Assembly: GCA_035255485.1 (NCBI GenBank)
Contig: DATEZO010000106.1
Span: forward strand, 1-41,851
DNA: 41,851 nt
Reading direction: 5' to 3'
Source: DATEZO01 sp035255485
GTDB lineage: Bacteria; Pseudomonadota; Gammaproteobacteria; Burkholderiales; Burkholderiaceae_D
Shown here: positions 25,231-32,553 of the stretch, one piece after another
How positions within the stretch are numbered: position 1 is the stretch's first letter
Layout: every line of letters starts with the position of its first letter
The notes under the pieces: model-generated
What the model saw: only the letters and a program-made list of their open reading frames with translations
The model's database searches: none
What the model was told of the DNA's origin: nothing
Made by a program: the position numbers and the translations under genes

Positions 25231-26010
25231 ATGAGCTTGGCAGATGAATACAATCGGCGTGCAATGGAAATTTGGGAGGAATCTAAGGTCCAACCGCGCA
25301 TGCCCATCCTTCTACCAACGTTGAACGAAAATCCGGAATTGCTCATTGTCGGGATGAACCCGTCGTTCAACACTGAATGGCTCGACAAGCAGCTCCGCAA
25401 CGATACTTGGCTGTCAGGAGAGTCTTGGACGACTGACTCCCTGTTTAGATGGGACCAGAACGCCCGCGGGCGCGTGCCTCACGTAATCAAGTTCGAGGCC
25501 TTTGCGAAAAAAGCATACGCGAGCTACTTCTCCGGTGTTAGAAAACTTGCATCAGCAGTTGGCTGCGCCGAACAATGGGAGCACTTGGACTTGTTCCTGA
25601 TGCGGGAGACCTCGCAAAAAAAGGCCCTCAAGATGGTCCTGGCCAAAACGCGACCTATTGGCGAGCTTAATGAATTTGGCCAAGCGCAGTTGGAGCTCTT
25701 CACGGAAACGCTCATCAACATGCAGCCCCAAGTTGTCGTTATCGCCAATGCGACCGCGGCGAACCTTGTCAAACGGATGCTCGGCCCTAGCCATCAGGTT
25801 GGCGAACCCGCAGTGCTCACGTTCGATTCGCTGCCTAACACGAGGTTTTTCTTTAGCGGTATGCTCTCCGGGCAGCGGTGCATGGACAGCTTCTCCTTTG
25901 AACGCCTCGTGGCGCAAGTAAGCGTCTATTTCCAGCAACTGAAAACAAACGGCAGCAACCAGAAGAAGGGCCTAGCCTGTTCGAGAGGCGAGCCGGTCTG
26001 CAGACGTTGA
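25231..26010 (+). CDS. Uracil-DNA-glycosylase-fold protein
   Basis: A 259-aa protein from the ATG at 25231 with GAAGGGGA six bases upstream. LLIVGMNPSFN (about 37-47) corresponds to the first active-site loop of the UDG superfamily (usually GxNPG or GQDPY), and PQVVVIANATAANLVKRMLG to the central strand and helix. The expected second loop HPS is replaced by SGMLSGQRC, so normal glycosylase chemistry is doubtful. Upstream in-frame ATGs at 25105 and 25165 lack a ribosome binding site. It is divergent from the Bil operon and converges with the helicase gene, so it may belong to either system or be independent. The C-terminal 25 residues are low-complexity. Confidence 0.6.
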   Translation: MSLADEYNRRAMEIWEESKVQPRMPILLPTLNENPELLIVGMNPSFNTEWLDKQLRNDTWLSGESWTTDSLFRWDQNARGRVPHVIKFEAFAKKAYASYFSGVRKLASAVGCAEQWEHLDLFLMRETSQKKALKMVLAKTRPIGELNEFGQAQLELFTETLINMQPQVVVIANATAANLVKRMLGPSHQVGEPAVLTFDSLPNTRFFFSGMLSGQRCMDSFSFERLVAQVSVYFQQLKTNGSNQKKGLACSRGEPVCRR

Positions 26011-26126
26011 AAAACCTCCGAATCACGTTCATCGTCAGCCCCAATAAACGTGACTGTTTCCGCCCGTCCAAGTTGAATAACATCCCCAAGCCGAAGCCAA
26101 CCAAGCGGGCTAGAAAGAAGCAGAGT

Positions 26127-29100
26127 CTAGGCCGGGCAATACATGAAGTGCCGGCATTTTGGACATTCCCATTGGTTCGGTCTAGCTGTGACGTCGCCAG
26201 ACCGAATGCCATTGACTACCTCTTCCAACCGCTTATTTGAAAAGCTTTGACGGTCAGCAAAAACCGTTTCGACGTCGCCCGTACTCAGGACGAAGATACT
26301 GCATTTGAAAGAGTATCCCGGATGAGCAGCAGTCAAGTGCTTCAGCATCCACCTTAGAGCCTCCCTTTGCCTGTTGAGCTTTCCCGCCGGACGGCTTCGC
26401 ACAAACTCGATAGTTAGGTTTTTTCCGCTGCCACTGATTCGATGCGCCTGAACCTGTAGCGGCAATCCATCACAGCTCACATCAAAAGGCTGCGGCATCG
26501 CAGCTCGCTGGGCACCTAGCCATCCTCGTCCGCTCGCAAGTAGTTTGTCGGCATAAACGCGCAATGTGGGCAGCGCTCCAGCAAAGTCAGAACTCAGGTT
26601 GGCGAGAACACCGGCTACTTCTGCCGATGGGACGTTAGCGTCTGCCCCGTGCTGCATGAACAGGTCCCGCACAGCAGCCGCCTCAATCGCTGATGCTGGG
26701 TGCATCCCCGCCGTAGGATGAAGGTCGAGCACATGCTCATAATAGTAGCGACGAGGACAAACGCGATACGCCAGAAGGGCTAAGAAGTTAACTGGAGCAG
26801 TTATCCCGTCCAAGAGCATTACCGCTTTCTGCACGGGCGGCGGATGAGCAACTGCGCTACCTAGCTCTTTTTGGAGCAGATGGCTCGCATTGATGATTGC
26901 AGGCGCACACTCCGCCTTCCAAGCGTCTTTGCGCTCATACAAAACGAGATGTTGCCTAGCACGAGACAGTGCTACATAGAGCTTGTTCGATGCCTCTGCC
27001 TGCGCTTCGCTCAACTGGATTGTGTTTTGAAGAGTATCCGGTAGCAACGTCGCATTATCAGGGCGCGCTGTGAAGTGTTGTGCGCCAATGTCTACCAGAT
27101 GAACCGCGTCAAACTCCAGTCCCTTGCTGCCATGAATAGTCATCACAGCGACTGCATCTAAACTGTCGGCCTCAGGAGGAGGTATACGCAATTCACGGTC
27201 GTCACCAAGGCGAAGGCGCCGTCTAAAGCGAGTGAGGAAGCTACCGACAGTTTGATACGAATGACCGCCCTCCGGGACTCGCAAATAGTAAATGAACTGC
27301 CAAAGCGCGATGCGGCGCGTGATGTCCAAGACGCTACTGCCCTCTAGGCTGGAGTGAAGAATCGTCGTCCGACTAAGTAGGAGGTCACATACCACGTCCC
27401 AGGGAGAATTTCGGGAGGAAAAGCCACTAAAGGTGCACTCCCATTGTTTTACGGCCGCTATACCTTCCGGTGACAGGCATGACGGCGGGCTTTTGAGCCA
27501 ACTGAGCGGTTCTGGCCGGTTCTTCTTCAACCAGCCAACTAACACTGTTACGTCCGGTCTAGAAATCTCCAGGCCTGGCAGTCGAGACGCTAGCACCAGG
27601 CCGCTTCCAGAACGGTCGACGAACAGTTGAAGCAGTGTAAGGAGGCTCTTGACTGCGGGGTGCTGAAAAATGTCGCCAACGTGAAGTGCAGGTACCCCAG
27701 CATTGTTTAGGGCATCAGCAGCGGCACCACACGTCTCGTGGTTGCTTGCGAGGATGACTTGGCCGCGAAAGCTAATGCCCGACGCATGAATGCGCCTTAC
27801 CTGCTTAGAGAGCTCTCCGTGAACAACCCTATTGTCAGCGCATTCTATATGCAGCGGCTTGATGCCACAGGTACCACGTTTTGGCTCAACATCGTCCAAC
27901 GGTAGTACCTGTTGCAACGGGTTCGTATTGCGTCCCGTGTGCTCGAAGACCCGGATGACTTCTTCAAAGCTCCGCCGATTTTCGTTGAGATAAAAAGTCG
28001 CGTGTTGAGGAAAGTCCTGATTGAAATGAACGATGTTTCGCATGGACGCGCCGCGGAACCGATATATCGCCTGCCGCGCGTCTCCCACTACCCAAAGCGA
28101 ATCAGCATGTGCAGCCAAGGCCTTTACCAATTGCGCGCTCGCGCGGTTCACATCCTGATATTCATCTACCAAAATGTGTTTGAAGCGACCGACACTTACC
28201 TGGTACTTCGCGTAGTCCTTCATCAGTTCGATAGCAGGAAGCCTGACCAAATCTCCAAGGTCGACCAAGTTACCCTTCGCCTTTAACTGCGCTTCGTAGC
28301 ATCGATACAGCTTCGCGATGTCGTGGAGCTTGGCAATATTATCCGCAGCCGTGTGGCCCGCAATCGCAGCTGTATACGCTTCGGCATCGGCCAGTTCGTC
28401 TTTAGCGCGCTGAATGGCCCTGACCACTTCATTCAGCCAGTCCAACGGGTCGCCAAGCGGATTGAAAACGTTTAAGCCCAAATTATAAATATGCGGCTCT
28501 AAGACCGCGATTTGAGCCATTTTGTCCGCCACACCAAATTGTGGTGTTAAGTCGAAGTGCTGATAGTTCTTCCTAAGGAATTCAAGTCCAAACGCGTGGA
28601 ATGTCCCAACCCAAATTTCATGCGCGTCAGGTACGCTTAGTTGCTCCAAACGGTCCATCATTTCTCGCGCAGCCCGATTGGAAAAGGTTAGCAACAGCAG
28701 CTCTGACGGTTTTACTCCCTGTGCGATGAGGTGCTGAACCCGCATGACGAGAGTGGCAGTCTTTCCGGTGCCTGGTCCGGCTACGACAAGTGAGACAGGT
28801 TCCTTCGAAGTTGCTGCTACCCATTGCTCTGGCGTTGGAGTAATTGGGGCAGAAGCGGGTTCTTCGGCGCGCACTGGCTCTGGCAACAGCAACGCATCCA
28901 GCAACTGGTGCCGAACAAGTTCGAGAGGGAGGTCGAGCTGATTTACGAGCTGATGTGCAGTTCCACCTGCCAAAAAGAAACTCCTTGCCACTTTTCTCGG
29001 TAGTAGCAATTCACGAGCGAATACGTTTGCCTGCAACTCTGCTCGTTCTCGTGCACCATACGCCTCGACCTTTTGAGCCCCCATTGTCTCAGCAGCTTCT

Positions 29101-29435
29101 GGTTTTAGGGCCATGTCGACAACACTGTGACAGCCTTCTTGTCCTTCGACATGCAGCTTCCAATGTCCAAACTCATGGGCAATTAGGAATGCTCGTTCCG
29201 CGGTCGATACGTCATTTCGAACGAAAATCTGCTGAAAGTTCCGAACTAGAACGGCATCTGCCCCGCCAAGTATGGAGTCACTCGGATTAACTGGCGAAAT
29301 ATCGAAATCCTCCGCATCCTCGTGGGCAAATGCGTCGATGATAGCTGCTGAAGTAATTAAGGACGCCGAATCTACGCCAAATAGGTTTGTTCGAACTTGG
29401 ATTGCAGTCGCACGAGCTCGATGAAAGGGTGTCAA
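26127..29435 (-). CDS. ImmA/IrrE metallopeptidase - UvrD helicase - Fe-S nuclease-like fusion
   Basis: A 1102-aa protein. Residues 1-150 are an ImmA/IrrE-type zinc metallopeptidase: IAHEFGHWKLH gives His87, Glu88 and His91, and ERAELQANVFARELLLPR is the family's second motif. Then comes a full UvrD/SF1A helicase: Q motif TPEQWVAAT, Walker A GPGTGKT (221-227), HILVDEYQDVN, VVGDARQAIYRFRG, MTIHGSKGLEFDAVHL and YVALSRARQHLVLYER. The last 230 residues look like the AddB/Cas4-type domain, with one Cys in VCPRRYYYEHVL and three in ECPKCRHFMYCPA (Cys1091, 1094, 1100), a probable 4Fe-4S cluster. The nuclease Asp and Lys are not conserved (TIEFVRSR in place of the usual DyK). It starts in an ATGA overlap with the 213-aa gene. 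It could sense DNA ends and cleave a partner protein; inference. Confidence 0.85.
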   Translation of the reverse strand: MTPFHRARATAIQVRTNLFGVDSASLITSAAIIDAFAHEDAEDFDISPVNPSDSILGGADAVLVRNFQQIFVRNDVSTAERAFLIAHEFGHWKLHVEGQEGCHSVVDMALKPEAAETMGAQKVEAYGARERAELQANVFARELLLPRKVARSFFLAGGTAHQLVNQLDLPLELVRHQLLDALLLPEPVRAEEPASAPITPTPEQWVAATSKEPVSLVVAGPGTGKTATLVMRVQHLIAQGVKPSELLLLTFSNRAAREMMDRLEQLSVPDAHEIWVGTFHAFGLEFLRKNYQHFDLTPQFGVADKMAQIAVLEPHIYNLGLNVFNPLGDPLDWLNEVVRAIQRAKDELADAEAYTAAIAGHTAADNIAKLHDIAKLYRCYEAQLKAKGNLVDLGDLVRLPAIELMKDYAKYQVSVGRFKHILVDEYQDVNRASAQLVKALAAHADSLWVVGDARQAIYRFRGASMRNIVHFNQDFPQHATFYLNENRRSFEEVIRVFEHTGRNTNPLQQVLPLDDVEPKRGTCGIKPLHIECADNRVVHGELSKQVRRIHASGISFRGQVILASNHETCGAAADALNNAGVPALHVGDIFQHPAVKSLLTLLQLFVDRSGSGLVLASRLPGLEISRPDVTVLVGWLKKNRPEPLSWLKSPPSCLSPEGIAAVKQWECTFSGFSSRNSPWDVVCDLLLSRTTILHSSLEGSSVLDITRRIALWQFIYYLRVPEGGHSYQTVGSFLTRFRRRLRLGDDRELRIPPPEADSLDAVAVMTIHGSKGLEFDAVHLVDIGAQHFTARPDNATLLPDTLQNTIQLSEAQAEASNKLYVALSRARQHLVLYERKDAWKAECAPAIINASHLLQKELGSAVAHPPPVQKAVMLLDGITAPVNFLALLAYRVCPRRYYYEHVLDLHPTAGMHPASAIEAAAVRDLFMQHGADANVPSAEVAGVLANLSSDFAGALPTLRVYADKLLASGRGWLGAQRAAMPQPFDVSCDGLPLQVQAHRISGSGKNLTIEFVRSRPAGKLNRQREALRWMLKHLTAAHPGYSFKCSIFVLSTGDVETVFADRQSFSNKRLEEVVNGIRSGDVTARPNQWECPKCRHFMYCPA

Positions 29436-30073
29436 AAGGATTCCTCTCTTCCCTGTAATGCTAATAGACGGGCTTTTTCCTCATCTGTCGCAGAGAGTGA
29501 CGCAATCGCTTGTTCCCAAGTCTCCGTAACAAGTCCATTTGGCTTATCAGCTGATTTGTAGCTAAATGAACCTGTTATTTGTGAGCCTAGTGTCTGCTCT
29601 AAAGCACTTCGATGAATATTCAAATGGTGAGCCAATGCCCCCATTATTACTAGAGGGACATTGGTTATACGTTTGGATAGAACTTTCGTAAGTAATCCTG
29701 TGAATCGTTCAAGTCCTGCTGCCTGGGCAGCTTGTCTTAATTGCTTTCCTCCAGATAGACCGTTTAGAACAGTCCGGGCTTCCGCAATGTCAGAATCACT
29801 GGGTCGATTGCCATCCAATTCGTAAAGTCTGTTCATAACGAAGCTTTGCAAACGGGTGACTTCTTCATCTGTCACTTCAATGGCAAAGTCGTCGGCAGGT
29901 TCAGGCGAAGCCTCGTATGCCGCCCAAAGGGCGGCATACTCGACAATCTCATTTCGATATTCGGGATATTCCTCGCACGCACGAAGCACTAAGCTTTGCG
30001 TTGGCTTGTCAGCATTAAGGAAGAAATGGTCCAGCACTTCATCCAGCGACAGCCTGCTGTTATGTGATGTCAT
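29432..30073 (-). CDS. 213-aa partner protein of the sigma factor, unknown function
   Basis: A 213-aa, mostly helical, acidic protein. No family is recognised. The N-terminal 100 residues are acidic and helical; LRQAAQAAGLERFTGLLTKV (about 112-131) begins a compact helical segment, with APLVIMGALAHHLNIHR-like sequence following and ATDEEKARLLAL near the end. It is sandwiched between the sigma factor and the peptidase-helicase fusion with ATGA overlaps on both sides (30070-30073 and 29432-29435). Strict coupling suggests a fixed stoichiometry, as for a sigma factor and its inhibitor, and the adjacent ImmA/IrrE peptidase family normally cleaves or inactivates regulators. An anti-sigma role is therefore attractive but unproven; it has no transmembrane segment. 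Confidence 0.55.
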   Translation of the reverse strand: MTSHNSRLSLDEVLDHFFLNADKPTQSLVLRACEEYPEYRNEIVEYAALWAAYEASPEPADDFAIEVTDEEVTRLQSFVMNRLYELDGNRPSDSDIAEARTVLNGLSGGKQLRQAAQAAGLERFTGLLTKVLSKRITNVPLVIMGALAHHLNIHRSALEQTLGSQITGSFSYKSADKPNGLVTETWEQAIASLSATDEEKARLLALQGREESF

Positions 30074-30789
30074 TGCTTGAACTCCTTCTCAATCTTTGCA
30101 AGCGCTCGATTTTTGTAATTGTTGACGGTCTTCAGGGAGACGTTCAATGCCTCGGCGATTTCTTGAACCTGCCAGTCGGCCACGTTCAGCAGTACGAACA
30201 CGTTGTACTCTTCTGTGGTCAGGATAGCCCGCATCTTGCCGTGGACGCGTTCGAACGCCTGGTTGCGCGCGGCTACTGCATCGGGCGTTTCATGGTCCTG
30301 CAGTGCCTCGTGGGCATCCTCTGCAGGCAGGCCATCAAATTCTGCCTCGATATTTTCATGTCCATCGATGTTGACTTCTTGACCACGCTGGTTCAACTTT
30401 AAGGACCTCAGAAAGTCAATGGCACGACGCTTGAAAAGTTGTCCGAACGCCACTTCGGCATGCTCGGCGTCCTTGCCCTTGAGGTCAAGTACGCTGTCCC
30501 AGACGTACGCCGAGATTTCGTACTCGGCGTCACGAAGTTCCCCGTAGGGATGGGGAACGAGCTTGCTCTTCAGCGCGAAATGGCGCGCACGGACGGAAAT
30601 CCGTCGCGACAATTCCGCGGAAATCAGCTCGACGCGACGCTTGTTCTCCGCCTGACGCGCTAGCCGGAACAGCGTAAACAACTGTTCGTCGCTGATTGCC
30701 AAGGGCTCGCCGTGGCGTCGGCGGAGTCTCTCGCGAAGCGCTTGGTCCCCCAAATCTTCTAACGTGCAATCGTGTGTTCGGTTGTGCAT
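30070..30789 (-). CDS. Sigma-70-family (ECF-like) RNA polymerase sigma factor
   Basis: A 239-aa protein. FGQLFKRRAIDFLRSLK (about 115-131) resembles sigma region 2, and residues 185-237 are region 4: ILTTEEYNVFVLLNVADW, then VQEIAEALNVSLKTVNNYKN with the helix-turn-helix, then RALAKIEKEF. Region 1.1 and region 3 are absent, so it is ECF-like in size, though the 110-residue N-terminus is longer than usual. It is the first gene of a three-gene coupled operon. The ribosome binding site is weak (TTGGACAAAAACAATG). A promoter-like element (30841-30872) lies 52 bp before the start, identical in layout to the one before the ubiquitin-like operon, which suggests autoregulation and control of that operon. 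Confidence 0.82.
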   Translation of the reverse strand: MHNRTHDCTLEDLGDQALRERLRRRHGEPLAISDEQLFTLFRLARQAENKRRVELISAELSRRISVRARHFALKSKLVPHPYGELRDAEYEISAYVWDSVLDLKGKDAEHAEVAFGQLFKRRAIDFLRSLKLNQRGQEVNIDGHENIEAEFDGLPAEDAHEALQDHETPDAVAARNQAFERVHGKMRAILTTEEYNVFVLLNVADWQVQEIAEALNVSLKTVNNYKNRALAKIEKEFKQ

Positions 30790-30840
30790 TGTTTTTGTCC
30801 AATCATCGTGCGGTGCCCCCCAGGCGCTTTTCCATCTACA

Positions 30841-30872
30841 GGTAAGTCGAAACGACCCGAAAGAATCGGAAA
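30841..30872 (-). promoter_or_regulatory. Promoter-like element shared with the Bil operon (sigma copy)
   Basis: GGTAAGTCG (30841-30849), 15 bp, then ATCGGAAA (30865-30872) on the plus strand; on the minus strand TTTCCGAT-N15-CGACTTACC. The 3' box is 52 bp before the sigma factor ATG. It is the only other copy I found of the element at 24976-25007; the intervening 15 bp differ, so only the two boxes are conserved, as expected for a sigma-recognised promoter. Confidence 0.7.
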
Positions 30873-31423
30873 AGTAAGCCTATCTCTTCACCTCAGCGGT
30901 CGAGCCGAGGCAGGCGATGTTGTCGTGTACACGTTCGACGCCGTCGCCTAACTGCCGCCGTTATGCGCTTGCAATATTACTAACGCGACCAAGATGCAAT
31001 AGATAGCGTCAAGCTTGCTATTTTTCAAGTTTTCTTTATCTCAAGCTGATGCGGCTTTGTTGGTTTTCGGCGGGGCGCGGTATGCCCCTCGAAGTAATCC
31101 GGGGCTATCACTCTCTTCTTAAAATGCTTGGAGCGCCGAGGCAGTTGCTCGTGAGGGCAGGCAGGAGGCGAATGTCTCGCTTAAACTGCGTTTGCGTTTG
31201 CCATGAGGTATGGACATCTGATGCTAATAACGGGCCGAAACCGCATGTCAGCTATGGACATCCATCAACTCGACCAAATTGCTGAAAAATCAACAACTTA
31301 AGTCGATGTCTATGGGGCGTTCATTCCGGGGTGAGTGCACAACGTCTGATCCGAGTAAGCCAATTTACGCGATTGCATGTACTTGCAGAGCAATAAGGTT
31401 CACCTCGAAAAGTGATGGCGGGA
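30873..31423. other. Intergenic region holding the proposed right end of the island
   Basis: About 550 bp with no convincing gene. It contains GTATGGACAT at 31208-31217 and GCTATGGACATCCA at 31251-31264, both matching the repeat after ychF. To the left lies the sigma operon, to the right a second type I R-M locus. I see no tRNA or transposase here. Confidence 0.5.
31251..31264 (+). repeat. Right-end direct repeat, possible attachment site
   Basis: GCTATGGACATCCA matches 224-237 at 13 of 14 positions in the same orientation, with a further GTATGGACAT 43 bp to the left (31208-31217). If the two are the ends of one element, it spans about 31 kb and carries everything from the recombinase trio to the sigma operon. 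The choice between this copy and the one at 31208 or 18713 as the true end is open. Confidence 0.42.
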
Positions 31424-31451
31424 GGGCAGGTCTTGGTGTGAGCACCTGCCC
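31424..31451 (-). terminator. Hairpin downstream of the mrr-like gene
   Basis: GGGCAGGT (31424-31431) and ACCTGCCC (31444-31451) are perfectly complementary with a 12-nt loop, 22 bp after the corrected end of the mrr-like gene. The T-rich tail on the minus strand is weak. Confidence 0.55.
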
Positions 31452-31472
31452 ACAGTACCCAATGGACGCGCA

Positions 31473-32512
31473 TCAAAGCGCCTCGTCCTGCGATGCCACC
31501 ATCCACACCCGTTTAAGCGGCAGTTCTGCCTTGAGATCTTCATCCAGACGCTCGTACTGCTCGAACAGTTGTTCGAGCAGCTCCTTTTGTGTCCATAGGC
31601 GTAGCCGGAAGAATTGCGATGCCAACTCCTTCTGCACATTGCTCTTGAAGCCCCCCAAGCCACGAACAAGCCTTGATCGGCATTGAACTTGGTCATTGCG
31701 CCCAGCAGTTTGTCCACCGGCTCGCGTCCAATCGGGGAGTCTTCGGACTTCACTTCCACGCACAACCGTGGTGCGGAAAAGCCCAGGGGACCGGAGCCCG
31801 CCAGGATGTCGGCACCGCCATCCGCCCCTTCTGGGCTGCGGTAGGTGGTATAGCCCTGCGCCTTCAAGATGCCCTCGACCAGTCGCGTCAGGCCATGCCC
31901 CTTGAAGCGTGCGGAGATTAGCGCGGCAATCTGGTCTCGTGCCAGTTCGTCCAGGTCAGTATCCGCCGTTTCCACATCGGTGGTTGATACTGTCGCAGCC
32001 TTGGCTGGGGCTGCCATTGTCTCCGCCTTCCAGCCGTTCGCTCGCATGGCTGTAATCCGCTGTTCCGCGTTGTTTCGCTGGATACGGCAGATCGTGAGGA
32101 ATGCGCCGAACGAGTACAGTAGGTCTTTGCCAAAGTGGGTGCGGGGGATCGCCTCGCCGACCCACTTCACAGATCGCCAATGGAAGTAGGGATTGGGGCC
32201 AGCCTGTTCGGCATGGTAGTCGCCAGTGATCTCGCCGATGTAGACAGCAGGTTGCGTCTTCAACGGCATCACCACCAGATCACCCTTCTGCATTTCGTGT
32301 GCGAACGGCCAGACTTGGCTCACCCAGGTCAGCACGGCTTTGGGCTTGGCCTCAGGGTAGCGCTGGGTCATCGCCGCAGTGAGTTCGCTCCGTTGTTGCA
32401 GCTTGGAGAGATCAAGGTTCAGCTCTTCCCAGGTTACGTAGACCCGGTTCTCCTGAATAAACTTCTGTTCGTATTCGCCGTGCGAACCTGCACGGACGAG
32501 CCAAATGGCCAT
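31473..32512 (-). pseudogene. Mrr-like restriction endonuclease, frameshifted at a G6 tract
   Basis: The N-terminal 150 residues (MAIWLVRAGSHGEYEQKFIQ onward, with GDLVVMPLKT and IGEITGDY) look like a PUA/EVE-like reader domain. A Mrr-type PD-(D/E)XK domain follows: EGADGGADILA with the Asp, LCVEVKSED with Glu-x-Lys, then VDKLLGAM. After GLFVAWG the frame is lost; the natural continuation GGFKSNVQKELASQFFRLR lies in the next frame and ends at 31473. One extra G in the run at 31651-31656 restores a protein of about 346 aa. Unrepaired, the frame runs to 31400 with an unnatural tail. The break lies beyond the catalytic residues. It may be decay, phase variation or a sequencing error. It follows hsdR by 41 bp and probably belongs to the second R-M operon. 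Confidence 0.75.
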
Positions 32513-32553
32513 TCAATTCTCCCCGATGGTAAATTTACTGCCGTCACTTGTCA

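Noticed and set aside
31049..31285. 78-codon frame near the right-end repeats
   Set aside because: Low-quality composition, no ribosome binding site, and it overlaps the repeat motif.
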